The position numbers and the translations under genes are program-made. A DNA stretch of 64,000 bases, taken from the IMG/VR virus record IMGVR_UViG_3300021964_000036, positions 18,492 to 82,491 of that record, one strand, 5' to 3'. Source of the DNA: a virus. Below are positions 31,277 to 40,657 of the stretch, in pieces. The notes below the pieces were generated by a model. It saw only the letters and a list, made by a program, of their open reading frames with translations. It did not search any database and was not told where the DNA came from. Position 1 is the stretch's first letter. Every line of letters begins with the position of its first letter.

Positions 31277-32377
31277 ATGAGGAAATTGAACTCACATAAG
31301 CAATTCCTTTTGGAAAGGGACCTTTCTATTGAGGTGGATCAGGTAGTATTAACGGAAATGCTCCTTGACTATTATGATATTAATGAAGGAAAGGCTTTGG
31401 ATACTATTAAAAATTCTGTCTCTAAGGCTTTATTTGGCCCCTTTTCTAGATTATCAGTAATAGATACCATAAGGAAGGGAAATTTAGACATCCAGAAAGA
31501 AATCATCACCAAAAGATATGATCTGGAGGATGAGATATTGGATTTAGATGGAAAAATAGAAGACTTAAGAAGAAGTGGTTCTTCAAGAAACGAAATCTCA
31601 AGAATACAAACACAAATTGATCGTAAAAGGAGAGAATACAAATCTTTTGTTCAAATGAAAAAAGAACAAACGAATAAGGGTATGAAGCTTCTTGAAAAAA
31701 CCATAGGTAAAAATCCTAGGAGAAAGGAATATTACGAAGCTGGTTTTTTAGACGATAAGTATGAATTAGCAAAATTTGAATATGAACTTGCGCAAAAGAA
31801 ATCTGCTGATCCTGGGGATGTAAAAGAACTAAAGAAAGATCTTGAGGATGCATCAAAGAAAGCAGAATCTTTCGTTGCCAACATTAAAAGCTCAGCTCAG
31901 ACCAAAACTAGAATAAAGGACTCAGAGCTTGAGGATATATCAGCTCTTAGAAAAAAGATAAGTGCAAAGGATACTGGGGTAATTGTTTCTTTAAGGGAGA
32001 AATCTAAAGAACGTGTAAATGAATTAAAATCACAAATGGGGAAGACGCTCCAGAATATGAAATCTTTTATGTCAAAATCCCCATCGTATGATGAAGTAAA
32101 ATCCTCTGGCAAAATATCTAATGGCATAAAAGATTTAGAATCAAAAGCCAATGAGGTGGATGCTTTAGAGAATCTTGTTAAAGTATATTCAGATTCGATA
32201 GCATCTAAGGATAAATCTCTTTCCAGCGAATCCGCATTAACCAATCTTTTTAGCAAGATAAATTCAGCTATTGCTGATGGCAATGATGCTGGGTCTGGTA
32301 TAACTAAAGATATTATAGATATGAAATCTGATATTACACTTAAAAAGATCAGTAACCTAATAAAAAAATTAGTCTAA
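31277..32377 (+). CDS. Coiled-coil protein, predicted internal head protein
   Basis: A 366-residue, highly charged helical protein. The N-terminus MRKLNSHKQFLLERDLS fits the basic, F-containing leader type, and a clear [IV]NE site appears slightly later in YYDINEGKALD (Glu37). Long coiled-coil segments follow (about residues 65-135 and 160-330), rich in Lys, Glu and Ser. It is first in a group of four genes behind the capsid gene that share this style. No enzyme motif is seen. Packaging into the head is inferred from the leader and the location. Confidence 0.7.
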   Translation: MRKLNSHKQFLLERDLSIEVDQVVLTEMLLDYYDINEGKALDTIKNSVSKALFGPFSRLSVIDTIRKGNLDIQKEIITKRYDLEDEILDLDGKIEDLRRSGSSRNEISRIQTQIDRKRREYKSFVQMKKEQTNKGMKLLEKTIGKNPRRKEYYEAGFLDDKYELAKFEYELAQKKSADPGDVKELKKDLEDASKKAESFVANIKSSAQTKTRIKDSELEDISALRKKISAKDTGVIVSLREKSKERVNELKSQMGKTLQNMKSFMSKSPSYDEVKSSGKISNGIKDLESKANEVDALENLVKVYSDSIASKDKSLSSESALTNLFSKINSAIADGNDAGSGITKDIIDMKSDITLKKISNLIKKLV

Positions 32378-32378
32378 C

Positions 32379-33272
32379 ATGCTTCTGAAATTTAAAGAGT
32401 GGGAATCACACAATATTAATGAAAAAGATGCCAGCATTGATAAGATCATGAACTGGCTAAGTTCCAATTTTGGTGGTACTATATCAAAGATAGATAGTTT
32501 GCTCGCAGACATTAATTCTATTGAATCACAATATTCAAAAGATTGGAATGATATTCAAACTGACATAGATGCACTGGAAATAAAGAAAGCTCAAACAAAA
32601 AGTGATCCTGCAGAATCTAAAAAGCTAGAAAGGATGATTGATAGAAATCAAAAACTAGTTGTTGCTTTGAATAAAAAGAGAAAAGCTGATATTGATAAGA
32701 TTGATAATAAGGTCGAAAAGCTTACTAAGGGTAAGCAAAGACTAGTATCATATTGGAACCTTAAAAAATCTGAATTGGAAGCTGATCTTGCTGAGAAGAT
32801 GTATAAGATGGCAAAAGATTTAACAGATGAATCCATTGCAGACGATCTTTATGACAAATATAAGGAGGCAGCTCTCCAAGCAAAAGCTAAGGATGAGAAA
32901 TTTAGGGAAAAGTTTGGTAAACTGGAATTAGCTAAACCGTCTACATTAAAACAAGATGCTGAAACTAAAGCCATATCTGGTTCTAATTTTTCAATGGATC
33001 CTATCTTCTCCATGAATGCTCCACAGTTTACTAAGTTTGTACAAGACCTTGAAAAAAGTCAAGTTAGTGCTTTAATTAAAGCAATGCAGTCTGAAAGGAA
33101 TGAAAGATATGCAACTTTAGATACCGAAAGAGATAGACTAGAGGCGCAAGCAAAAAAGAAAGGCCTTTCTTCGGATAGCGTCAAAAAGGACCTTTCGGAC
33201 CTCAGAGAAACCTTGATGAGGCAGATAAGAGATTTAAGAACTAAAATAACTATTGCTAGAAGGTATGCATAA
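32379..33272 (+). CDS. Coiled-coil protein with capsid-targeting-like leader
   Basis: A 297-residue, Lys/Glu/Asp-rich helical protein starting 1 nt after the previous stop. The first 15 residues, MLLKFKEWESHNINE, match the recurring leader, with processing expected after Glu15. Coiled-coil is likely over most of the rest (notably 45-165 and 215-290). It is similar in style to its upstream neighbour but without obvious sequence repeats between them. Probably an abundant internal head protein; function otherwise unknown. Confidence 0.7.
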   Translation: MLLKFKEWESHNINEKDASIDKIMNWLSSNFGGTISKIDSLLADINSIESQYSKDWNDIQTDIDALEIKKAQTKSDPAESKKLERMIDRNQKLVVALNKKRKADIDKIDNKVEKLTKGKQRLVSYWNLKKSELEADLAEKMYKMAKDLTDESIADDLYDKYKEAALQAKAKDEKFREKFGKLELAKPSTLKQDAETKAISGSNFSMDPIFSMNAPQFTKFVQDLEKSQVSALIKAMQSERNERYATLDTERDRLEAQAKKKGLSSDSVKKDLSDLRETLMRQIRDLRTKITIARRYA

Positions 33273-33534
33273 TCACATCAAGAGCTTAAACGATTTCCCC
33301 CTTTTTGAAGGTGTGAACGAGGACCTTGTAAAAGCAAAGGCTGACGTTAATGCTAAGCAAGCAGAAATTGCTGAAGAGATAGCTAAGCAAAAAGAAACAA
33401 CTGATCTAAAGGAAAAAGCGGCAAGCATTAGAAACCAGGCAAGATTAACAGGACAGATGCCAGGTCTATTAAATGCTTTAGCAAACGCTATGGACGCAAA
33501 GGCTGATTCCGGAGATACAACAAATATTTACTAA
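33265..33534 (+). CDS. Small capsid-targeted helical protein
   Basis: An 89-residue protein. I chose the ATG at 33265, which overlaps the upstream stop by 8 nt, instead of the TTG at 33253; this puts the leader MHNHIKSLNDFPLFEGVNE at the N-terminus. Removal of the leader after Glu19 would leave a 70-residue Ala/Lys/Glu helical peptide. Its size and style recall the small internal proteins of T4 (IPI-IPIII), which carry a similar cleaved leader and are injected with DNA. The actual role is unknown. Confidence 0.68.
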   Translation: MHNHIKSLNDFPLFEGVNEDLVKAKADVNAKQAEIAEEIAKQKETTDLKEKAASIRNQARLTGQMPGLLNALANAMDAKADSGDTTNIY

Positions 33535-33536
33535 AG

Positions 33537-35930
33537 ATGGCAAATAATTATCTTAAAAGAAACCCAGTAGCAAATCAGATGTCAATTGAGACATTTAGAT
33601 TGTTCGAAAATCAAGATGTTGATAAGGCTTTAGAGATATCTGTAAATACCCTATTAAGTCTATATAAGAAACTTACGTTCGATTTAGCCTCTGATAGGAA
33701 CAGAACTTTTGACTCCTTTTCTAAGAAGTTAATAACTGTTAGTGATGCTTCTTCAATTAAGTCATTAGTTGCTAACATTAAGGATGTCTGCGAAGACGTT
33801 GATCTTTCTGATAGTGTTCTTGCACCATTAAAGAAAAGGTATTTAGATTCTATTGATATGGTAGGGGATGCTATTAAGAGAATGATAGAATTAGATCCTT
33901 CGTTAGAAGCAAAGGCTATTGAATATTTTAAGAAGTCGAGTAAGGTCTTAATGGAAACAATTAAAAGGGTAGCAGACCAATACAAAGAGAAACTTAACGA
34001 GTCTACTGCAATTGGTGTACCTGGAAGAATGGAGAGGTTAAAGAGAATCCTTTTAAACCATATTGTTGATTCGAAGGGAAAGGATGCTAAGTCAGGATAT
34101 GGTAGGGACTGGCATCGCTTGTTCTCAACATTAGAGCAGAAGCTTTCTGCAATTAATAGTGATAAGGCAACATTTTCTGATGCTGATAGAAAAAACTTGT
34201 CGGAGCTTGAAAAAAAGACTGATAGTCTTGTACAGGAGTATAATCAATATAAGGTTAGAGCTGTTGAGACAATGATGTCCAAGATATTAAAGGACTCTGA
34301 TCTGGAAGCTAAGTTTTCTGATTTTATTGAAATAATGACAAATGCCCTAGATGGAGTTACAAAATCTAACACTGAAGAAGGGTTAATTGAGGTAAAGGTT
34401 AGAGAGAACCTTGATGACAAAGAAACTAGGATGCAAGATAGAGTATTCCCATTAAAGGCGGGTGATAAAGACAATGATGCTAAGCTAAAGGGGTCGGGGT
34501 TAATCCAGGCTATTCAAAAGTCTCTAATTGATGCATTTGTACCTATCAAAAATCTTTTAGATCCAAGAGGAGGTGCAAACGGAAACTTTGATACCTCCAT
34601 GGGAGTTGCTGTCAAATCTATTCAGGCTTCACTGGGTAATAAGGATGTAAGTGGTAAATTAGATAAGCCACTCTTAGATGTTATCCTCAAGTTGGACCAA
34701 GTATCGTCTGAAAACAAGGACTCTATTAAGGAAGCTATTGGAAAACTTAGGGTTTCATATTCTACTCTTAGTGAATCCGGTAATGCGTTAAGTGTTAGCG
34801 AGTTTATGAGATTGATGGAAGCAATGACCTATATTGATCCGAATGAAATTGAGGATAAGATTAAGCTTTATAGTGAAGAAATAACGGAGGATGATGAATC
34901 AATGTCACAGCCGACTACTTCTGATTATTCTATGGCAGAGGCATTAGCAAAACTTCTTAGAACAAAGAACTACAATAAGAATGCAGAAGCAGAAGATTTC
35001 CTTAAAGAAGACGGTACACTAAAAGGATCTTGTCCTCACGATTTTGTTAGTGGTTGGACAAAAGCTATCTCTGGGGATAAGCCAGTTTCGTTCTTCTTTA
35101 TAGAGGACGAGGAAGGCGGATCCCTTTACCCAACAAAGAGAATTTCTGGTAATGTAAACAAGCCATGTAACTGGAAAAGATATAAATCCATATCTGGAGA
35201 CGAAACGGAAGACATCCACAAGTTTGGAAAGTGGTATACCACATACTGGAAAAACTTTGGTGGCGTTGGCTCCGAAATCAAAGGAAAGGTACTTGATGAT
35301 GTAATGAAATCAAATTGCTCTTTAGCAAAGGAGGAAAAATTGGATGACGTTGTTACAATTTATGAGGAGCTAGAAAATTCTTTTATGCCACATAAGGAAG
35401 AAATTTGTCATGGCTACCTTAGACCTGAATCAATGAAAGGCATATGCTCCAGCGTAAAAGGAATGATGGGTAATGACGGAATAGATAATTTAAGCCCTAG
35501 CGAACTTAGATCTCTTTATAACACTGTGGTCGTAACATCCCCTCTTATTACATTTGACAAAGAAAATGACGAATGGGTTCCTGCTTTAAATATGTTATGT
35601 AAGAATTTGAATATATCTGAAGACGAGCTAATTTCTGGCATTAAGAAGAACGGATCCCTAGGGAAATCTGGAAAGATGAGTGCTGAAAAAATTGCTTACC
35701 TGGACACAAGACCTAACCAAGACTCCAACAACAATGAGATTCTAAAGTCTACAATTCTGGGAAGTACAGAGGACCCTGAGAAGGTTGCAAATATGAAGTC
35801 TACCTTGGATAAGATTAAATCGATAACAAAGAGTCTTTCCAAACACACAAAAAGAATTGGAATCTCCAAAAGCGATGACATAAGTCCGGATGTTTCGGAT
35901 TCTATGGTTATCATTACGATGGAGAGGTAA
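33537..35930 (+). CDS. Large predicted internal head protein with peptidoglycan-binding-like segment
   Basis: A 797-residue protein in the internal-protein cluster. Near the start, MSIETFRLFENQDVDK (from residue 15) fits the F-rich leader style less strictly. Residues 1-310 are helical, with KLNESTAIG (about 152-160) as a possible cleavage site. Around residues 320-400 the pattern GSGLIQAIQKSL ... GANGNFDTSMGVAVKSIQASLG ... SGKLDKPLLDVI resembles PG_binding_1 domains (NG-F-x-T-x-x-AV-x-x-Q). The C-terminal part has scattered cysteines (SCPHDF, KPCNWKRY, SNCSLAKE, EICHGY). It may be delivered with DNA and touch the cell wall, but this is speculative. Confidence 0.65.
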   Translation: MANNYLKRNPVANQMSIETFRLFENQDVDKALEISVNTLLSLYKKLTFDLASDRNRTFDSFSKKLITVSDASSIKSLVANIKDVCEDVDLSDSVLAPLKKRYLDSIDMVGDAIKRMIELDPSLEAKAIEYFKKSSKVLMETIKRVADQYKEKLNESTAIGVPGRMERLKRILLNHIVDSKGKDAKSGYGRDWHRLFSTLEQKLSAINSDKATFSDADRKNLSELEKKTDSLVQEYNQYKVRAVETMMSKILKDSDLEAKFSDFIEIMTNALDGVTKSNTEEGLIEVKVRENLDDKETRMQDRVFPLKAGDKDNDAKLKGSGLIQAIQKSLIDAFVPIKNLLDPRGGANGNFDTSMGVAVKSIQASLGNKDVSGKLDKPLLDVILKLDQVSSENKDSIKEAIGKLRVSYSTLSESGNALSVSEFMRLMEAMTYIDPNEIEDKIKLYSEEITEDDESMSQPTTSDYSMAEALAKLLRTKNYNKNAEAEDFLKEDGTLKGSCPHDFVSGWTKAISGDKPVSFFFIEDEEGGSLYPTKRISGNVNKPCNWKRYKSISGDETEDIHKFGKWYTTYWKNFGGVGSEIKGKVLDDVMKSNCSLAKEEKLDDVVTIYEELENSFMPHKEEICHGYLRPESMKGICSSVKGMMGNDGIDNLSPSELRSLYNTVVVTSPLITFDKENDEWVPALNMLCKNLNISEDELISGIKKNGSLGKSGKMSAEKIAYLDTRPNQDSNNNEILKSTILGSTEDPEKVANMKSTLDKIKSITKSLSKHTKRIGISKSDDISPDVSDSMVIITMER

Positions 35931-35981
35931 ACCAGAAACTTATTTCTTATTGCTCCCTATAATTCGTGTAAATTAATTTAG

Positions 35982-36914
35982 GTGGGTAGTAGAGGAAAGC
36001 TATATTTATTGAGTTTTTGTAGTGAGGGACCTCCTGCTGATTCTGGTGAGGATCTTTCCGGTAATGTGAATAATATAAAAACTCTACTAAGCGATTTTTT
36101 CGATGATATTTTCATTTATAGCCCATCCTCTCTAAAAGAGTGCGACGGTAGCCAAGATTTTTGCAACGTACAGGAGGGGGTATTTCCACTAAATCCTGGA
36201 ATACACGCTAATGGATGTGGTGATTTTAAATCATTCCTGATAGATAGGAAGCTTTCCGAGATGGATGAGGGAGATATACTGTTTTATCACGACTGTAATT
36301 TTCATAAATATCCACAGTACTGGCAAACTGATTGGGGTAATTTAAGGGATATGGTAGATTTTTTGTTGACAGAAAACAATTCAGATATCTTTATACCCTT
36401 TGAGCATGATGCATTTGGTGTCAAGCCCCAAGTTAGAATGCACGGAAAAAGGTACACCACAGATATTATTATAAAGGATCCGAAGGAGTCTAAAATCGTA
36501 TCCCAGTGTTGGGAAATAGCATCCAGCAGGATGGTTATTAAGAACACTGAATTCTCTAGACACTTTTTTAAGGAATATAAGGAACTTTGCAGAAGGAAGG
36601 ATCTGCTAACAAAATACCCAAATCCAAACCCATATCCGGAATTTACCCACAGTTGTCCAGAGCAGCATGTTTTAAATTGTTTAATTTACAGGTATATTCT
36701 CGAAGGTAAGCTGGATAAGCATTTCCCAAGATATTCCTTTCCTGAAAGAAAACTTATACTCAATAAAAATGTTGAGTATAGGATAAATGAGGAACTATCG
36801 AAATATATGTCAGTCAAAACCATAAAAGAATTTGAAAATACTCATAGGAATGGGAGGAAAGATAAAAATATTCGAAGGGCCAAGAAATTCGGGCAAGACA
36901 TTTTTGGCACGTAA
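35982..36914 (+). CDS. Glycosyltransferase-like protein
   Basis: A 310-residue protein starting GTG. The centre EGDILFYHDCNFHKYPQYW (about residues 97-115) looks like a nucleotide-sugar-binding strand ending in a D-x-N variant of the DxD motif. Later come FIPFEHDAFGVKPQ and HSCPEQHVLNCLIYRY (about 226-241), a segment typical of small capsular or cell-surface glycosyltransferases that act near the donor site. No membrane segments are seen. Family identity is tentative. The downstream kinase gene overlaps its 3' end. It could modify virion or host surface sugars together with other sugar genes here. Confidence 0.5.
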   Translation: MGSRGKLYLLSFCSEGPPADSGEDLSGNVNNIKTLLSDFFDDIFIYSPSSLKECDGSQDFCNVQEGVFPLNPGIHANGCGDFKSFLIDRKLSEMDEGDILFYHDCNFHKYPQYWQTDWGNLRDMVDFLLTENNSDIFIPFEHDAFGVKPQVRMHGKRYTTDIIIKDPKESKIVSQCWEIASSRMVIKNTEFSRHFFKEYKELCRRKDLLTKYPNPNPYPEFTHSCPEQHVLNCLIYRYILEGKLDKHFPRYSFPERKLILNKNVEYRINEELSKYMSVKTIKEFENTHRNGRKDKNIRRAKKFGQDIFGT

Positions 36915-37398
36915 GTATTCTGAAGTGCACAACCTCCCGATTTATAAGTTTGATTTCGTTGGGTGGTTTAATAGGTTCCAATTAGATAATGAATCTCGGG
37001 AAACACACTCATTTGCTCTTGGTAAGGAACTAATGTTGTTGCAACTTTCAAGGGACGGGCTATTGCCAGATTTTATTCTCGACAGAGGAATTATAACGGT
37101 TTTATCATGGGGAATATTGTCTAATAGGATAACTGAAGAATTTGCTCACAATCAACTTAAAATGATTGCTGAGCAGGGGTTGCTTGATAATTGTGAGATC
37201 TACTTTGTAACCGGCGATAATCCAGACAAGTCACCAAGGAATAAAGATAACTGGGATTTTACAGAGCAAGACAACAAGGAGCTAGAGATAGTTGAAAATC
37301 TTATTGGTTGCATACAGAGTCAACCTTACAATGTTTACGTGCATAGGGTTTTTAACAGCTTCACCAACAAGACAATAAATGATTTAAAGCATATCTAA
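36850..37398 (+). CDS. P-loop kinase, (deoxy)nucleoside/thymidylate kinase-like
   Basis: A 182-residue P-loop protein: IFEGPRNSGKTFLARKYS near the N-terminus is a Walker A, followed by DRGIITVLSWG, the DR-type motif of thymidylate and deoxynucleoside kinases. A short C-terminal region rich in acidic residues follows. I chose ATG 36850 because the TTG at 36832 would add only a non-conserved six-residue lead and a longer overlap (both overlap the previous gene). The substrate may be a nucleoside, a nucleotide or something else; the motifs do not decide. Confidence 0.68.
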   Translation: MGGKIKIFEGPRNSGKTFLARKYSEVHNLPIYKFDFVGWFNRFQLDNESRETHSFALGKELMLLQLSRDGLLPDFILDRGIITVLSWGILSNRITEEFAHNQLKMIAEQGLLDNCEIYFVTGDNPDKSPRNKDNWDFTEQDNKELEIVENLIGCIQSQPYNVYVHRVFNSFTNKTINDLKHI

Positions 37399-38799
37399 AT
37401 GTGTGGAATAGTAATAACAAAAAACCTAGAAGAGGAAGTAATTGACTCTATCAAACATAGGGGAATCGAAAAAACCGTTATCTCAAAGAATGGGCTTAAT
37501 CTATGTCACCACAGGCTTCCTATTCAAACTGCCGATGGTGATGATTGGAACCAGCCAATAGAGGTATCAGACGGCATCTATTTGCTGTTTAACGGGGAGA
37601 TTTTTAACTATGATACAGATAGGTTTGGTTCTGATATAGAATATCTAACAAATTTATTTTCTAGGTACCGTGGGGGAAGCTTCGAGATGTTTTGCTCACT
37701 TTTTGTGCCAACCATACAGACTTGGGATGGTTTCTGGGCGATTACTATTTATGATTCTTCAACCAATGAGGTAATTGCTTTTACGGATCCTCTTGGCAGA
37801 AAGTGTCTTTATTATAATTCATTAGGAGATATTGCTTCTGAGATAAAGCCTTTGGTATATGATAATTCTCAGATTGATGAATCTTTTATTAGTACCGTAA
37901 GAAAATGGGGATACAACACTGACGATAGAACTGCTTTTGGCGATGTTAAAAGAATACTTCCAAATAATATCTATTCTTTTAACATGGATTCACCGGAGTT
38001 TAAGAACGTTTATAAGACATATTATAAGGGGTTCGATTACCCCATTCAGGAGCTGGTTGGTAAGGGGTATGAAGAACATATGGAGTGGCTTTGGTCCAAA
38101 ATGTTTGAATCTGTAAGAAATAGACTTGTTTCAAAGGATTATCCAATATCTCTTCTTATTTCTGGTGGTTTGGATTCTTCGATAATTGCATCTATACTTA
38201 ATGAAATGGGCGCCGATGTTAGGTGGTTCAGTATTGAAAACGGTGAAAAGGAATTTGTAGATATTCTTGCAAATAAACTCGGTAAATCTGTTTCATTCCT
38301 TGATTATTCTATGGATGAATCGATGAATGAAGAAATTTATAAAAAATGGAACGAGTCTCCTATAGATCTTGGATCTGTTATACCACAATACCATCTTTTT
38401 GATGCAGTTAAGAGATTTGGAGGATATCGAATAGTACTTTCTGGTGATGGTGCTGATGAATTGTTTGGTGGATATAAAAGAATTCATGAATACGATTCAC
38501 AAAAGTCAGATGTTTTTGACGAGCTCTCATATTATCACCTACCTAGATTGGACAAGATGTCGATGGCACACACTCTGGAGTTAAGAAGTCCTTTTTTGAA
38601 TCTAGATCTTGTAAGGTTTGCTTTACATCTTCCTTTAGAATGGAGAAAGGATAAGAAAATCCTTAAAGACACATTTGCTCCATTACTTCCTGATGAGATA
38701 GTAAATCGTAAAAAAGCACCGCTCAAGAATCCTAAAATCAAGGAGGATAAAATTGCTTACCGATATAAGGCGGTAGATCTTTTCTTGGGGAATAGATAA
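37399..38799 (+). CDS. Glutamine-dependent asparagine synthetase (AsnB-like)
   Basis: Two domains. The N-terminal glutaminase has the nucleophile Cys2 in MCGIVIT, plus LCHHRLPIQ and LLFNGEIFNY. The C-terminal synthetase has the PP-loop LLISGGLDSSIIASIL (253-268) and SGDGADELFGGYKR. KMSMAHTLELRSPFLN follows near residue 385. At 466 residues it is shorter than AsnB (554) but keeps all the recognised motifs. It may aminate aspartate, or, as in some phage and secondary-metabolite members, another carboxylate. The start directly follows the kinase stop. Confidence 0.9.
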   Translation: MCGIVITKNLEEEVIDSIKHRGIEKTVISKNGLNLCHHRLPIQTADGDDWNQPIEVSDGIYLLFNGEIFNYDTDRFGSDIEYLTNLFSRYRGGSFEMFCSLFVPTIQTWDGFWAITIYDSSTNEVIAFTDPLGRKCLYYNSLGDIASEIKPLVYDNSQIDESFISTVRKWGYNTDDRTAFGDVKRILPNNIYSFNMDSPEFKNVYKTYYKGFDYPIQELVGKGYEEHMEWLWSKMFESVRNRLVSKDYPISLLISGGLDSSIIASILNEMGADVRWFSIENGEKEFVDILANKLGKSVSFLDYSMDESMNEEIYKKWNESPIDLGSVIPQYHLFDAVKRFGGYRIVLSGDGADELFGGYKRIHEYDSQKSDVFDELSYYHLPRLDKMSMAHTLELRSPFLNLDLVRFALHLPLEWRKDKKILKDTFAPLLPDEIVNRKKAPLKNPKIKEDKIAYRYKAVDLFLGNR

Positions 38800-38809
38800 A
38801 TTGTGTTCT

Positions 38810-38836
38810 GGAGCGATATATAAAGAAAAACGCTCC
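38810..38836 (+). promoter_or_regulatory. GATATATA promoter element in a GGAGCG/CGCTCC hairpin
   Basis: The octamer occupies 38815-38822, 25 nt before ATG 38840. It is enclosed by a perfect 6-bp inverted repeat whose right arm ends 3 nt before the start codon, so the stem would also shield the translation start if transcribed in full. Confidence 0.65.
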
Positions 38837-38839
38837 ATA

Positions 38840-39520
38840 ATGGCTAATAATATTAAATCATTTAGTGATTTTAAATCTGCTAGCGTTTCTGATGTGAACG
38901 AGAACTGGGTTTCTGATCTTTTGGGATACGCTGGTGGAGCATTCAGTGACGTACTTAAAGGAAAAGCTTCTGCTTATCTAATGAGTTTTTTCGGCATTGG
39001 TGAACAATCTATATTTAGTAAGCTTGTACAAAACTTTGTAGAACAAATTCCAATTGCAGATCTTACTAAAATCATATTTGCTGGTAAGGCTAATTCAGCT
39101 TATTTAGCTCCTAAGATGGCAGATGCAACTATAGAATTCCTATCAGAAAAAGGTTTGGATGGTATTGCACAGGATCTTCATATCGACCCTTCAGGTTGGA
39201 TATACAGGACCCTTTCAGAAATCGTAAGCAACCAAGCAAGAAGAGAAAACTTTAGAGAGCAATTGGTCGGATTTTATTTACAAGCATTTAATGGATTTGA
39301 AAGCCCAGATATGGATGAGTTTAAAAATTCGTTATCCCCAATGGAAACAAGAAGCCTGGAAAAAGGTTTAGAGGATGTTGCTAGAAGGTCTGGAGGAGAT
39401 ATAAACATTACACCAAGCGAAGGTGGTGCAGATTTAGTCACTAACTTTTTAAGTGGATTAGTTGGAAATGGACAATCAATGCAATCACTGGGGCTTAGCA
39501 CTGGGGGAACAATTCAATAA
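38840..39520 (+). CDS. Predicted capsid-targeted protein
   Basis: A 226-residue protein starting at ATG 38840, just after a GATATATA element; an upstream TTG of the same frame (38801) would lie before the promoter. The leader MANNIKSFSDFKSASVSDVNE ends in NE at residue 21. The body begins with a Gly-rich amphipathic stretch (LLGYAGGAFSDVLKGKASAYLMSFFGIGEQS), which may interact with membranes, and continues helical to a Gly/Ser-rich end. No known enzymatic motif is visible. Predicted to be packaged and possibly injected. Confidence 0.68.
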   Translation: MANNIKSFSDFKSASVSDVNENWVSDLLGYAGGAFSDVLKGKASAYLMSFFGIGEQSIFSKLVQNFVEQIPIADLTKIIFAGKANSAYLAPKMADATIEFLSEKGLDGIAQDLHIDPSGWIYRTLSEIVSNQARRENFREQLVGFYLQAFNGFESPDMDEFKNSLSPMETRSLEKGLEDVARRSGGDINITPSEGGADLVTNFLSGLVGNGQSMQSLGLSTGGTIQ

Positions 39521-39532
39521 AATATTTAGACC

Positions 39533-39901
39533 ATGAATATAAATGACGTATCAAAGAGAGAAGTTTTAGACTTTGATCAGTTTAAAAAGAAGGTTCACGA
39601 CGAAACCTACAAACCATTCTCAGCTGAGAATCAGGAAAGCGGTGAAGGAAAGACCGGATTACATAAGATAAAAAGAGAGCCTGCTTATGATTGGGTTGGC
39701 TATGCTGATGCAGTATTTAGCCCAGAAAAAGCAGGAATTGAGGTTCCTGGATATAATGCTGATGGCGATAGAGAGTACAATATAGCAAACGCGGGTCCTT
39801 CTATTGTAAATGCTCCAAATTCAGCACAGACGCTTTCAAGCGCACTTGGGGAATCTGCTGTAAACGAGTCATTCTCTATCAAAAGGTTAGAGGACTTCTA
39901 A
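39533..39901 (+). CDS. Small predicted head-associated protein with NE site at its C-terminus
   Basis: A 122-residue acidic protein after a 12-nt gap. The N-terminus (MNINDVSKREVLDFDQFKKKVHDE) is reminiscent of the leader style, ending HDE at residue 24. The C-terminus ALGESAVNESFSIKRLEDF has a clear NE-S site followed by a basic, F-containing tail, as if a targeting peptide were placed at the C-terminal end. The middle is Pro/Tyr-rich. It is the last gene before a strong terminator. Function unknown. Confidence 0.65.
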   Translation: MNINDVSKREVLDFDQFKKKVHDETYKPFSAENQESGEGKTGLHKIKREPAYDWVGYADAVFSPEKAGIEVPGYNADGDREYNIANAGPSIVNAPNSAQTLSSALGESAVNESFSIKRLEDF

Positions 39902-39926
39902 AATTCTAGCTATTACATTACATTTA

Positions 39927-39959
39927 AAGACAAGTTTCTTTTGAAACTTGTCTTTTTTG
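39927..39959 (+). terminator. Strong Rho-independent terminator
   Basis: AAGACAAGTTTC pairs perfectly with GAAACTTGTCTT around TTTT and is followed by a T-run. It ends the 38840-39901 unit. Confidence 0.93.
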
Positions 39960-39987
39960 TTTGCTATAAATCATATAAGCAAATCTG

Positions 39988-40656
39988 ATGAATATAAAAT
40001 TAGTTCACATTTTGACAGAGCCAGATACTAGGAGGGAAGTTTCATCTATAGGGTCTTTGTCTCCTTTGGGAGAATTGGGTTTAGAATACATCCAACAAAT
40101 AAATCAACGGTATGTAGGTGATGCCTGGAAATCAACCCCAGCTTTAAGTCAATCACCTGCTACAAACCACGGTCCAGGACATTATGGAGCTTTCCAGTCT
40201 TTTAAGAAAGCAATGCTAGATAATTTTACTGAGGATCTGGATGCTTTGGTTCTTTGTGAATGTGATTGTGTACTAGAATGCTCGCCCGAGGAATTCATGT
40301 TTACGCTGAGAAGGGGCATAGATTTTTGCAAAGATAATGATCTTAAGTACCTATCATTAGGATCTAGGTTTGTAAACGGGGTTTTACAATCCCCAGAGAC
40401 TGGTTCTGATGCTAATTTTCCGGACTTTTATGTTACAAACAAGGTTATTTTAGCACACTGTATTGTGTTACCAGCATCTTCTAGGGACCTTATTCTTGGT
40501 GCAATTGATAAATTTAGCTGGGATAGCCCAGATATTTGGTTTAATGAAGCACTTTGGAGGTCTGGTGTTAATAGATTTGGTATAGTTAAGGAAAGACTTG
40601 CAAGACAACACGAGGGGATATCCCTAATCGATAACGTCTGGAAAGAATCTCAATAA
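39988..40656 (+). CDS. Glycosyltransferase-like protein (GT25-style acidic motif)
   Basis: A 222-residue protein with VHILTEPDTRREVSSI at the N-terminus, YGAFQSFKKAMLDNF (about 66-80), and the strand LDALVLCECDCVLECSPEEF with an ExD-type motif (about residues 83-102). This order (start strand, helix, acidic strand) resembles LPS-type GT25 and related small glycosyltransferases. DIWFNEALWRSGV near the end fits an acceptor region. Identification is tentative. It is convergent with the only minus-strand gene, with 1 nt between their stop codons and no terminator between. Confidence 0.5.
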   Translation: MNIKLVHILTEPDTRREVSSIGSLSPLGELGLEYIQQINQRYVGDAWKSTPALSQSPATNHGPGHYGAFQSFKKAMLDNFTEDLDALVLCECDCVLECSPEEFMFTLRRGIDFCKDNDLKYLSLGSRFVNGVLQSPETGSDANFPDFYVTNKVILAHCIVLPASSRDLILGAIDKFSWDSPDIWFNEALWRSGVNRFGIVKERLARQHEGISLIDNVWKESQ

Positions 40657-40657
40657 T

